From NCBI GenBank assembly GCA_036558645.1, contig DATBFG010000072.1, positions 1-64,000 of the forward strand: 64,000 nt of DNA, read 5' to 3'. How positions within the stretch are numbered: position 1 is the first letter of the stretch; the number at the start of each line of letters is the position of its first letter. Source of the stretch: DATBFG01 sp036558645. Its GTDB lineage: Bacteria > Acidobacteriota > Terriglobia > Terriglobales > Acidobacteriaceae. Positions 24,513 through 32,235 of this stretch are shown here, one piece after another. A program made the translations under genes and the position numbers. Under the pieces are notes generated by a model. It was not told the DNA's origin and searched no databases. It worked only from the letters and a program-made list of their open reading frames with translations.

Positions 24513-25700
24513 CTAGTGAGGACGAATTTTGAACACTACGCCTCCGTTGTAGGCCCCGCCGCCAAGAGTGGTCCCATAGAGATTGCCTAGTTTGTCCATG
24601 ATTAAACCCGCACTGGGAAAATCGCCATCTGCGAGGTTGAAGCTGTGAAGCGTCGTATACGTTCCCGCAGGGTCGAGCATGTACACGTCGCCATAGCCGT
24701 AAACTCCTCCCCCATAAGTTGTGCCGTAAAGGTTTCCGCGAGCGTCGAGCACCAAGTTTCCATTCGCCCCGTTCAAGTCGTTAATTCCCTGAAAACTATG
24801 CAATACCTGGTACACGCCATTGCTGTCCAGCTTGAATAACACCCCGCAACCCTGGGTGTTGCATCGGCTCATGTCACCACCCGCGCTGGTCACTCCGTAT
24901 AGGTTCCCCTGGTGATCCATCGTCAAATCTCCGATGGGGCGCGCCCCCTCGGGTCCTCCCAAGAAGGAGTGGAGAACCGTCAAATTTCCGCTCGGGTCGA
25001 GTTTGAAGATGACGCCAGTCGTGCCGTACAAGTTGCCGGCGCTATCCAAAAGGAGTGCCCCCGTCGGATATCCCCCGTCCGCGCCACCAGTGAAGCTATA
25101 GATAATGGAAAACACCCCCGACGGGTCCACTTTGTAGATACATCCGAGCCTGTAGATTCCGCAACTGTCGGCTTGCCCATAGATATTTCCAGCAGTGTCG
25201 ATGACCGGCGCGCTCGTGGAAAAGCCACCATCGTCCTCACCCAGAAAAGAGTGGAGAACGGTTTCAGTCCCAGAGGGACTAACCACGTAGAGTACTCCGC
25301 ACATCCATGCCCCCCAAACACAATCGTTGGCGCCGCCGTACGGTGTCGTGCCATAGAGGTTCCCATGCGAATCACGCACCACACCGCTCATTGGCCATTG
25401 TCCATCCCGCTGTCCGAACTTCCATACAGATACTTTCACGCCAGTTTTCGTGTTCAGCTTCCACACAGTCCCACACCCAAATCCGCAGAGAGGGCCCAAC
25501 CCTCCCATGTAGGTTGTTCCGTACACATTCCCCACCGCGTCCTGGGCAAGCCCCGACCAAACCTTAAAGCCGTCCGCGCCACCGTGGAACGAATAGAGGA
25601 CGCGAAAGACAGGCGCCTGGGCGAACAGCGTCATCGTCGTTGCCAAAATGATGATAAGAAAACACACGCCGCGTGCAGGGACCTGAAATCTTGTCTTCAT
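24513..25700 (-). CDS. Secreted GloVer-repeat protein with Cys-paired loops
   Basis: Protein of 395 residues. The signal peptide (VCFLIIILATTMTLFAQA) is followed by about seven GloVer repeats (GNVYGTTYMGG, GNLYGTTPYGG, GNLYGTTGVIFKLD, GNLYGTTLGGG). Unlike the two other copies, several repeats carry a Cys pair in the variable loop (CGFGC, CVWGAWMC, CGIYRLGC, CNTQGC). These would form disulfides outside the cytoplasm. Repeat 4 lacks the GG loop. A strong AAGGAGG site precedes the ATG. It is not preceded by a YGWIGF-family gene. Confidence 0.88.
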   Translation of the reverse strand: MKTRFQVPARGVCFLIIILATTMTLFAQAPVFRVLYSFHGGADGFKVWSGLAQDAVGNVYGTTYMGGLGPLCGFGCGTVWKLNTKTGVKVSVWKFGQRDGQWPMSGVVRDSHGNLYGTTPYGGANDCVWGAWMCGVLYVVSPSGTETVLHSFLGEDDGGFSTSAPVIDTAGNIYGQADSCGIYRLGCIYKVDPSGVFSIIYSFTGGADGGYPTGALLLDSAGNLYGTTGVIFKLDPSGNLTVLHSFLGGPEGARPIGDLTMDHQGNLYGVTSAGGDMSRCNTQGCGVLFKLDSNGVYQVLHSFQGINDLNGANGNLVLDARGNLYGTTYGGGVYGYGDVYMLDPAGTYTTLHSFNLADGDFPSAGLIMDKLGNLYGTTLGGGAYNGGVVFKIRPH

Positions 25701-26193
25701 ATTGAACCTCCTTAGACCTTGATAGCTTCCTGTTCCGCGCGTTCACCTAATTCATGAACATTGGGATGATGTGCTCCTAGGTGGAGAACGAGCTAGCCTT
25801 CTATCTGGGGGTAGCGTGAAGAAGACATATATCTTGTTCCACGACCTTGTAATTTGATTTGTCGGATCGATTCGCGAGCAGGGGCCTACGTCACAACGCG
25901 GTTAAGACAACGACACTCTATGCGTGATCTCCCTTAAGGAGAAGGAGCCAGATCACAACGCCGCGTGATTCTGACAGACTGGAAGGATTCTCTATCTTAA
26001 CTCGAATCAAACTCGCGTAGGGATGTTGGTCATGATGTACGCAAGAGCACCCCGGCCATATTCTTAAGCCGAGAAGCGGGCCACCCGCCAATTCGCTCGG
26101 GCAACCAAGCGATGACTCGATCCATTCCACTATGGGCATAGGACAGGGGGTCGTCAACCGCCTGAGCTTCGTGAGAACGATATAATCAACAGC
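25701..26193. other. Intergenic region with a truncated palindromic element
   Basis: About 490 bases with no supported gene. It contains the 3' half of the dispersed element at 26026-26089 and must include the promoter of the GloVer gene to the left. Confidence 0.5.
26026..26089 (+). repeat. Dispersed palindromic element, 3' fragment
   Basis: Matches copy 1 over its right half, TTGGTCATGATGTACGCAAG then AGCACCCCGGCCATATTCTT and GCCGAGAA, with only a few changes (AAGCC for GAGCC, AGCGGG for ACCGGG). It ends in GGGCCACCCGCC. The hairpin half is missing. Confidence 0.75.
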
Positions 26194-26617
26194 GTGATAA
26201 ACGAAGCAGACGCGTCAGTGAAATCAGAGAAGAACGAGTTGGCCCGGCGGGCCGCGGAGCGGGCGCGGGAGATGCTCCACTCCGGAGAACCACAAGCAGA
26301 GATTCTAACCATGCTCGTAAACACGGCGGAACATCTTGCCGGCAAGAATTCCGTGTGTTCGATCCTACGGGTGGATGATGAGGGGCTCTTGCGAAATGCC
26401 GCATCGCCCAATCTTCCGACAGATTACCTCGCTGCAATCGATCGGCTGAAGCCAAATCCCCAGGTTGGGACTTGCGCTGCTGCAGCCGCGACGGGTTCGG
26501 TAGTGGTCACCTGCGACTTCCAACTTCCACGAGCATCGTGCGCCGACGCCGGAAGAAATGGAAAGCGTGGAATTACTGGCCGCTGCAGCCGGATTGGTGC
26601 TGGATAAGTGCGCGTAA
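26194..26617 (+). pseudogene. GAF-domain protein remnant with internal deletion and frameshift
   Basis: The first frame reads as the N-terminal half of a GAF domain: AAERAREMLHSGEPQAEILT, MLVNTAEHLAGKNSVCSILR, ASPNLPTDYLAAID and VGTCAAAAATGSVVVTCDF. At about 26516-26527 it changes to unrelated sequence. The expected end of the domain (FHEHRAPTPEEMESVELLAA, then AAGLVLDKCA and stop at 26615-26617) continues in the next frame. The central part, including the strand that normally follows the DF motif, is missing, so the cause is an out-of-frame deletion. Two adjacent copies of ACTTCCA sit at the junction. The product of the first frame would be 137 residues with a nonsense tail. Confidence 0.72.
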
Positions 26618-26659
26618 GAAGGTACAACTCGCTATCCGTCCGATGATTTAGGCAACACC

Positions 26660-27295
26660 CTATGCCGCTTCATGTGTGGCGGGGAGAGGTTCCATGGTCT
26701 TGGTGCGGCTCCAGGTGTACTGGATGCGATGGATCACAGTGATCGTCGAGAGCACCGCGACAATCCAGAGAACCGGAGCCATCCGATTAAAGAGTGCGCC
26801 AATGATGATCAACACCAGCCGCTCTGGGCGCTCCATGAATCCGACCTTGCATGATCCGATGAGCGACTCAGCTCGGGCGCGCGTGTAGCTCACCATGATG
26901 GAGCTGATCATGACGAACGCGCTTAGCACAACATAAAAGAAGCGGTCACCGCGCGCATAGAAGACCAGCAGGCCGAAGTACTGCGATGCATCGCTGTAGC
27001 GGTCGATGACGCTGTCGAAGAATCCGCCAAAGCGCGTCACTTGATTGCTGGCCCGGGCGACACGTCCGTCAACCAGATCAAAGAACCCCGACCCGATAAT
27101 GACAAGCCCAGCGTAGAAGAACATGCGGGCCTGGTTGTCGCCATTGGCGTAGCCGAACAGGCAGGCCGCAATCGTGTTAACGACAAGGCCGAGAAAAGTA
27201 AGAACGTTCGGGTTGATGCGGGCGAGGGCCAGCCAGCGCACGATCGCATCGAGCAGGACGCCGCATCCTTTTCCAACCGCGCGGGTCCAGGTCAT
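26660..27295 (-). CDS. CDP-alcohol phosphatidyltransferase
   Basis: Integral membrane enzyme of 211 residues transferring a phosphatidyl group from CDP-diacylglycerol to an alcohol. The full signature D-G-x2-A-R-x8-G-x3-D-x3-D is present as DGRVARASNQVTRFGGFFDS followed by VID. About six helices surround it. The acceptor (glycerol phosphate, inositol phosphate or other) is not evident. Its ATG overlaps the greA stop by 4 bases, so the pair is co-translated, with greA first. Confidence 0.92.
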   Translation of the reverse strand: MTWTRAVGKGCGVLLDAIVRWLALARINPNVLTFLGLVVNTIAACLFGYANGDNQARMFFYAGLVIIGSGFFDLVDGRVARASNQVTRFGGFFDSVIDRYSDASQYFGLLVFYARGDRFFYVVLSAFVMISSIMVSYTRARAESLIGSCKVGFMERPERLVLIIIGALFNRMAPVLWIVAVLSTITVIHRIQYTWSRTKTMEPLPATHEAA

Positions 27296-27786
27296 TCCGC
27301 TCCTGCTTCTTTGGGGGGGTTGGCGTCGTGCATGGTAACCAGGCTGAGGATCTCCATTTCGCGCTTGCCATTCGGCGTTACGACCTCAGCGGTGTCTCCT
27401 ACTTTCTTATTAAGGAGAGCGCGCCCGATGGGCGAGGTGGTTGAGATCTTGCCAGCGGCTACGTCACTTTCTTCGCTAGTGACGAGGTGGTACTCCATCT
27501 CTTCATTCTTGGTGTTGTCGAACACTTTTACGGTCGAGCCGAGTCCCACCTTGTCTTTGGGGATATTGCTCATATTAATGAGCGACATGTCCGCGAGGCG
27601 ACGGCCAAGCTGGCGGATGCGCGCCTTCACGAACTCCTGGCGCTGCTTGGCCATGTGGTATTCGGCGTTTTCACTGAGATCTCCCAGGGCAACGGCCTTT
27701 TTCAGCTCTTTGGGCAGCTCGTGGGCGAGCTCGTGTTCGAGGGCGTCGATCTCTTCCTTCAGCTTCTTCTTAATATGCTCGGTCAT
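27292..27786 (-). CDS. greA: Transcription elongation factor GreA
   Basis: Factor of 164 residues that enters the RNA polymerase secondary channel and stimulates cleavage of backtracked transcripts. The N-terminal coiled coil carries the acidic tip (ALGDLSENAEYHMAKQRQEF, with the catalytic Asp-Leu-Ser-Glu). The C-terminal FKBP-like domain shows VGLGSTVKV, YHLVTSEESD, ISTTSPIGRALLNKKVGDTA and TPNGKREMEIL. A TATAAT hexamer lies 10 bases before the ATG (27797-27802 on the plus strand), so the leader is short or absent. The phosphatidyltransferase gene follows in the same operon. Confidence 0.96.
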   Translation of the reverse strand: MTEHIKKKLKEEIDALEHELAHELPKELKKAVALGDLSENAEYHMAKQRQEFVKARIRQLGRRLADMSLINMSNIPKDKVGLGSTVKVFDNTKNEEMEYHLVTSEESDVAAGKISTTSPIGRALLNKKVGDTAEVVTPNGKREMEILSLVTMHDANPPKEAGAE

Positions 27787-28057
27787 ACTTTGTCGGATTA
27801 TAACGCCAAGTCTTCAATACGGCGTTCCACAGGGAGGATTCCGGAAACATTGGCAATTTGACTGCGTTGATTTCTGCTGTTTTCGCGTGGTGTGCCACGA
27901 AGCCTTTTGATGGCTATCGTTTGTAGATGTACGACGGGTGAATAAAAGACGAAGCAGAGTGACCGAAAATGGCCGCCCTGATTGCCTTTTGACCCTGAAA
28001 GGACTAAAATTTTTGAGTGTCGTTCCTCTTTTGGCCTGCATTCGTAGGTATCCCTCG

Positions 28058-28591
28058 ATGATCACTGACGGCAATTTCCACATTGGCGACAAAGTCGTTT
28101 ATCCCAATCATGGCGTAGGCGTTATTGAACAGATCAGCAGCCGGACGATCGGTGCAACAGTGGAGAAGTTCTACCTGTTGAAGATCAAGGCCAGCAGCCT
28201 GAAGGTCATGGTGCCGTTCCACAATGTGGATATGGTTGGCCTGAGGCGGGTGGTCAAGAACGGCGAGATTCAGAAGATCATAGAATTCCTGACCGACGGG
28301 GAATGTGACAATAACGCTGACTGGAAGTATAGGTTCAAAGAGAATTCGGAGCGCATGAGGACCGGGTCTCTGCTAGAGGTGGCGGCCGTCCTAAAGGGCC
28401 TGCTGCTGCTGAACCAGTCGAAGCCACTTTCCTTCCGCGAAAAGAAGATGCTGGAACGGGCCCGCTACCTCCTGGTAAGCGAACTGGCCATGGCCAAGAA
28501 CGTCGAGGAGACGGAAATCGAGGTCGTGCTGACGGCAGCGTTGGCGAAATGTCATTTGAGATTTCCGGAAGCAGCGGAATTTGAAGCTTAG
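28058..28591 (+). CDS. CarD/CdnL-family transcriptional regulator
   Basis: RNA polymerase-binding protein of 177 residues that stabilises promoter complexes. The N-terminal Tudor-like RID domain reads FHIGDKVVYPNHGVGVIEQI, then KFYLLKIKASSLKVMVPFHN. The helical DNA-binding part includes TGSLLEVAAVLKGLLLLNQS, LSFREKKMLERARYLLVSEL and VEETEIEVVLTAALAK. The domain begins right at the ATG at 28058; the frame extends 40 codons upstream without family similarity. It is divergent from greA. Confidence 0.94.
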   Translation: MITDGNFHIGDKVVYPNHGVGVIEQISSRTIGATVEKFYLLKIKASSLKVMVPFHNVDMVGLRRVVKNGEIQKIIEFLTDGECDNNADWKYRFKENSERMRTGSLLEVAAVLKGLLLLNQSKPLSFREKKMLERARYLLVSELAMAKNVEETEIEVVLTAALAKCHLRFPEAAEFEA

Positions 28592-28848
28592 TCGTTGGTC
28601 GATAGTCGTTGGCCGTTGGCAAACCCCGGCCAGCGGTCTTTAGTCGTCGTTAGGCAAACCCAAAACAACTATCTGGTTTGTTAGACAATGCCAAACCCAA
28701 CGTCGGCCGTGGGTGGTTGGCCCGCGCCTAGACGTTAGTCTCTCGACGCCAGTATCCTGCTTACCCCCGCATCCATATTGAGATCTCAGGCCGCGGACGC
28801 CTTTTGCGTGGAGCCTAGGCCAACGGCCAACGACGAACGACCAACGAC
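28591..28848. repeat. Inverted-repeat element of GTCGTTG units between carD-type and AI-2E genes
   Basis: The 30 bases at 28591-28620 (GTCGTTGGTCGATAGTCGTT then GGCCGTTGGC) match the reverse complement of 28819-28848 at 27 of 30 positions. The arms consist of degenerate GTCGTTG heptamers. They flank a 198-base interior without a gene. The element fills almost the whole space between two convergent stops (28591 and 28851). Related single tracts occur near 17.1-17.2 kb. Confidence 0.75.
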
Positions 28849-28850
28849 GT

Positions 28851-29927
28851 TCATTCTCCCAGCCAATTTCCCCACGCTTTGAGCGAATCAACGTGGTCGA
28901 AGATGATCTTCATGGCGGCTGTGAGAGGAATTGCCAGAAGAAGGCCCAAAGCGCCCCACAGCCATGCCCAAACCAGCAGGCTCATTGTGACTGCCAGAGG
29001 GTTTAGTTGCAGGCGGGTTCCCATTACTTTGGGATAAAGAACATTCATCGCAATCAAGTGCAGGATCAGCACACTTAACATGATGGCGAAGACGTCGGCT
29101 GACGCGATGTTCGCCATACCCACAAACATGGGCGGCAGCATCGCGAGTAGCACGCCCATGTACGGGATCAGGCTTAGGTATCCGCTGATGAATCCGATGA
29201 AGTAGAAGAATGGCAGATTAAGGACCCAGAACACGATGGTGCTTGCGACGCCTAAGAAAAACCCGATAAGGAGATTTCCGACCATGAAGCTGCGGATCAT
29301 CTTCGAGATCAATCCGAGTGTCTTATAGGCCTTGTGGCGATTCTCCATCGGGAAAAGCATTACCGTGGAAGATCGCACATGGTGTTGCCAGGTCAGCATG
29401 AAGTAAACGAGAAACGGAATGAAAGAGATGGCTAAGAAGAATTCGGTAAACGATCCGAAGCGGCGGGTGAGGACAGCGTTCCAATCGGTCGCGGGCCGAA
29501 CGCTCAGAATACCCTTGTCTTGCGGGGAATCACCCAATACATCGAAAGATTCCGCCTGCTGCCGCAAGCGTTGGAACTGGTCTTGAATCTTGCCGGTGTA
29601 CTTAGGCAGGTCCTGCGCGAAAAGCGAGGCCTGGTTGTAAGAGTAATAAATAACGCCGCAGGTCAATACCAGTAGAAGAATCACGGCAATGGCGGCCGCG
29701 ACGCTGCGTGGAAGGTGTAGGCGCATGAGCCACTCGACCACAGGAGCAAGAATGAACGCCAACAATGCAGAAATAAGGATGACCGCGAGAGCCTTCTCGG
29801 CGTAATAGCAGATGGCAAGGATTGTTCCGATGCCGACGGCATTCAACGCCCAGTGGCGACGATCGGGCCTCTCGCGCGATACGAGGCGCCCTGAATCGGT
29901 GGTCTCCTGATGGACCTCGTGGGCCAT
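28851..29927 (-). CDS. AI-2E family transporter (PF01594)
   Basis: Inner-membrane protein of 358 residues. The architecture is three N-terminal helices (ILAICYYAEKALAVILISAL onward), a soluble alpha-helical middle (about residues 100-190, QFQRLRQQAESFDVLGD) and a C-terminal group of helices. That group contains FFLGVASTIVFWVLNLPFFY, SGYLSLIPYMGVLLAMLPP and LQLNPLAVTMSLLVWAWLWG. Members export various small molecules or act as Na+/H+ antiporters; the autoinducer role is not general. It starts only 21 bases from the divergent ruvX start. Confidence 0.92.
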   Translation of the reverse strand: MAHEVHQETTDSGRLVSRERPDRRHWALNAVGIGTILAICYYAEKALAVILISALLAFILAPVVEWLMRLHLPRSVAAAIAVILLLVLTCGVIYYSYNQASLFAQDLPKYTGKIQDQFQRLRQQAESFDVLGDSPQDKGILSVRPATDWNAVLTRRFGSFTEFFLAISFIPFLVYFMLTWQHHVRSSTVMLFPMENRHKAYKTLGLISKMIRSFMVGNLLIGFFLGVASTIVFWVLNLPFFYFIGFISGYLSLIPYMGVLLAMLPPMFVGMANIASADVFAIMLSVLILHLIAMNVLYPKVMGTRLQLNPLAVTMSLLVWAWLWGALGLLLAIPLTAAMKIIFDHVDSLKAWGNWLGE

Positions 29928-29948
29928 GGCGGTATCCTAGCTTACTTC

Positions 29949-30455
29949 ATGGCTTCGGACTCGACATATAATCGCGGGGTGCCTTCCGCTCCACCTGCCC
30001 AGAAGCGCGGCCGCATCCTGGGTCTTGACGTCGGCTCCCGCCGGATCGGGGTGGCGGTTTCCGACCCGCTAGGCATCACCGCCCAGGGACTGGAGACCAT
30101 TCAACGGCAGAACAAGCGACAGGATCGGGCGGCCCTGGAAGCAGTGATCCGCAAATACGAAGTTCAAGAAATTGTCGTCGGGTTACCTCTGCGGATGAGC
30201 GGCGCGGAAGGCGTGCAAGCCGAAAAGATGCAAGCCTTTGCCGAAGCGCTTCGGCAAAACTTCCAGTTGCCGGTGCACCTGTGGGATGAGCGCCTGACAT
30301 CGAGCCAAGCGAATCGCTTGCTCCGCGAGACCGACATGTCGATCCGCCGACGCGGCGAGGTGGTCGATCAGATAGCGGCGGTGCTTATCCTTCAGTCATT
30401 CATGGACAGTCGCAGCGTGCAAACCCCGGACGAACCGGGCCCTCCGGACTCCTAA
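29949..30455 (+). CDS. ruvX: Holliday junction resolvase-like YqgF/RuvX (pre-16S rRNA nuclease)
   Basis: RNase H-fold nuclease processing the 5' end of 16S rRNA or resolving DNA junctions. Landmarks are RILGLDVGSRRIGVAVSDPL with the first catalytic Asp, EIVVGLPLRMSG, WDERLTSSQANRLL with the catalytic DE, and the final EVVDQIAAVLILQSFMD with the third acidic site. Start is uncertain: the ATG at 29949 gives 168 residues. The GTG at 29979 follows TATAATCGCGGG directly and would suit a leaderless message; a still longer frame overlaps the divergent gene. Confidence 0.93.
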   Translation: MASDSTYNRGVPSAPPAQKRGRILGLDVGSRRIGVAVSDPLGITAQGLETIQRQNKRQDRAALEAVIRKYEVQEIVVGLPLRMSGAEGVQAEKMQAFAEALRQNFQLPVHLWDERLTSSQANRLLRETDMSIRRRGEVVDQIAAVLILQSFMDSRSVQTPDEPGPPDS

Positions 30456-30483
30456 ATCTGCATCCAAGGCAGGTGGAGATCGG

Positions 30484-30939
30484 ATGAAGCGGAAGGGGAA
30501 TCAATCTTTTTGGAAGGTTCACTCTCTCAGTATTGTTTCAATTGCTGCTCTGATCACATGGATTGTTCTTTACCGTGTTTCAAGCCCCGATAGCCATTGG
30601 GGATCGTTCTTCGGCAATGCGGTTGCGGACTGGACGGGACTCGTAGTGGTAGTGCTGGCGACAAAATCGATGTATGAAAAAGGGTCTGCGGAGAGTAAGC
30701 AGCCTCCTCCCGCAGGATGGTTCCGTCCGGTTCATCAATTTGTCAGGAACCACTCGCTGACTATCTTTCTCGTGCTGACAGGAATCGGCTGGGTTATCTT
30801 GTACGCCCACTCTGACGTACAAGGGAAATGGGGGCAGGTAGTGGGAAACATTGTTTCGGAGTGGACCCAGATTCTTGGACTCGTTCTCATGACCAAAAAG
30901 CTGGTGGAGCGAGGGTCTAAGGAGAACGGCCGAGGTTAG
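30484..30939 (+). CDS. Hypothetical membrane protein made of a duplicated two-helix unit
   Basis: Protein of 151 residues with an internal tandem duplication. HSLSIVSIAALITWIVLYRV, then WGSFFGNAVADWTGLVVVVL, aligns with HSLTIFLVLTGIGWVILYAH, then WGQVVGNIVSEWTQILGLVL. Each unit ends in a basic loop (KSMYEKGSAE and KKLVERGSKE). Each unit gives two helices joined by a loop with W-G and G-N-x-V-x-(D/E)-W. This arrangement is expected to form a pseudo-symmetric four-helix bundle. It follows ruvX by 28 bases in the same direction. No family recognised. Confidence 0.75.
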   Translation: MKRKGNQSFWKVHSLSIVSIAALITWIVLYRVSSPDSHWGSFFGNAVADWTGLVVVVLATKSMYEKGSAESKQPPPAGWFRPVHQFVRNHSLTIFLVLTGIGWVILYAHSDVQGKWGQVVGNIVSEWTQILGLVLMTKKLVERGSKENGRG

Positions 30940-30978
30940 CCGCGGTAACGGGACGTTTGACCGCACGCCCAAACGAAA

Positions 30979-31003
30979 CCCCGGGAGCGAACGGCTTCCG
31001 GGG
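30979..31003. terminator. Possible bidirectional stem-loop between convergent genes
   Basis: CCCCGGGAGC pairs with GCTTCCGGGG (one G-T pair) around a GAAC loop, located between the convergent stops at 30939 and 31023. No U-run follows in either direction, so intrinsic termination is uncertain. Confidence 0.45.
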
Positions 31004-31022
31004 CTTAGTAGGGTCGGACCAC

Positions 31023-32195
31023 TTAGGCTTGCGCCACAGAAGATGAGTTCATCCAGACCTGCCGCGTTGCGTTCTTCGGCAGAATGTCCAGACAAATAAC
31101 GGCGTAGCGAAACGCCATCACGGCTGCCGTGAGAACGGCGAGGCTGGTGGCAAACTCCGTCCACTTAGGGATGTAGTAAACGCCGGATGTGGCCTGGAGT
31201 CCGGTGATCGAGACATTGAGACGGTTAGCCATGAATCCCATCACGATGACGGCGCACGTCCAATAGAGATATTGCGGATTGTTCCTTACCTTCTTGCGAG
31301 TGAGCAGTAGCAGCGGAACGATCACGAGCAGCAGAGCCTCAAGCCAGAAGGAGAGAGTTTCCTCGCGCCACATGAACAGGTAAGGTGTGGCGTCATGCGT
31401 AATCAGGTCAAGGGCGCGGAACACGCCCCATAGAGCAAGCAGCGGTGCGATAACCCGGCTGACATCACTTAGAATGCGCAAATCCAGTCTCACGTTCAGC
31501 GATCGCACGCAGAGATACAGGGCGATGATGGTCACGGCTAATCCAGCAGGAATGGCGGACAAATAAAATTCGGTCGTCAGATAGGGGCTGTACCAGAGCG
31601 GATCAAGCTTGCCCTTGGTGATCAGGTAGAGGCCGCCCAGGAAGGACTGATGCATGGAAGAGAGCAGAGTGCCTGCCAGAACGAGAGCAATCAAAATTTT
31701 GTGATGCCATTTCAAGTAGAGTTCACGTAGCCCTCGCCACGGGATTTTTTCCACCAACGAAGGAGAGAATTCCAAGGCGAGAACCGTGGTGTAGAGCATG
31801 ACACACCAGGAAACCTCAAATAAGACCGAGTGCCGGTTCCACATGAAAATGGGGTGCCAGATCCTCCACGGCAGTCCAAGTTCGTACATCATGCCAGCGA
31901 TTACGGATGAATATCCGAGGAAGGAAACCAAGACCGCCGTCCGCAAAACCGGACGGTAGCGTTCGAAGCCCAACAAGTACACGGCGGCTGCGATGGCAAA
32001 GCCTCCGGCAGAGAGGCCGACGCCGCAAAGGGTCCCCAGCCCGACCCAAAGTCCCCAGGGTTGAGGATCGGTGAGGTGGGTGGCTCTGGCGAAACCGAGT
32101 GCGAAGCGGGCGTAAGTTGCGTAGATTCCGGCGGCGAAGATGACACCCACGATTACGCGCCATAATGTGATTCGTGCCATCAACCTGGTAGTCAT
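31023..32195 (-). CDS. HybB/NrfD-like quinone-interacting membrane subunit
   Basis: Polytopic protein of 390 residues with about ten helices, of the NrfD/PsrC superfamily. Closest in look is HybB of hydrogenase-2: WGLWVGLGTLCGVGLSAGGF near the N-terminus, GMMYELGLPWRIWHPIFMWN, SVLFEVSWCVMLYTTVLALE and HHKILIALVLAGTLLSSMHQ. It would pass electrons between a menaquinone pool and the HybA-like ferredoxin encoded just upstream (40 bases away). AAGGAG precedes the ATG. No hydrogenase or other catalytic subunit is encoded nearby. Confidence 0.88.
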   Translation of the reverse strand: MTTRLMARITLWRVIVGVIFAAGIYATYARFALGFARATHLTDPQPWGLWVGLGTLCGVGLSAGGFAIAAAVYLLGFERYRPVLRTAVLVSFLGYSSVIAGMMYELGLPWRIWHPIFMWNRHSVLFEVSWCVMLYTTVLALEFSPSLVEKIPWRGLRELYLKWHHKILIALVLAGTLLSSMHQSFLGGLYLITKGKLDPLWYSPYLTTEFYLSAIPAGLAVTIIALYLCVRSLNVRLDLRILSDVSRVIAPLLALWGVFRALDLITHDATPYLFMWREETLSFWLEALLLVIVPLLLLTRKKVRNNPQYLYWTCAVIVMGFMANRLNVSITGLQATSGVYYIPKWTEFATSLAVLTAAVMAFRYAVICLDILPKNATRQVWMNSSSVAQA

Positions 32196-32235
32196 AGAGA
32201 CTCCTTTCTAGCGGCATCAAATGTGCCGCATCCCA

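Noticed and set aside
24912..25715. Plus-strand frame of 267 codons
   Set aside because: Antisense to a GloVer-repeat gene; its length follows from the repetitive composition of that gene, and it has no signal or domain.
17946..26617. Prophage or integrative element as the explanation of the accessory island
   Set aside because: No integrase, tRNA attachment site, phage structural gene or conjugation gene is present; only small repeats without transposases.
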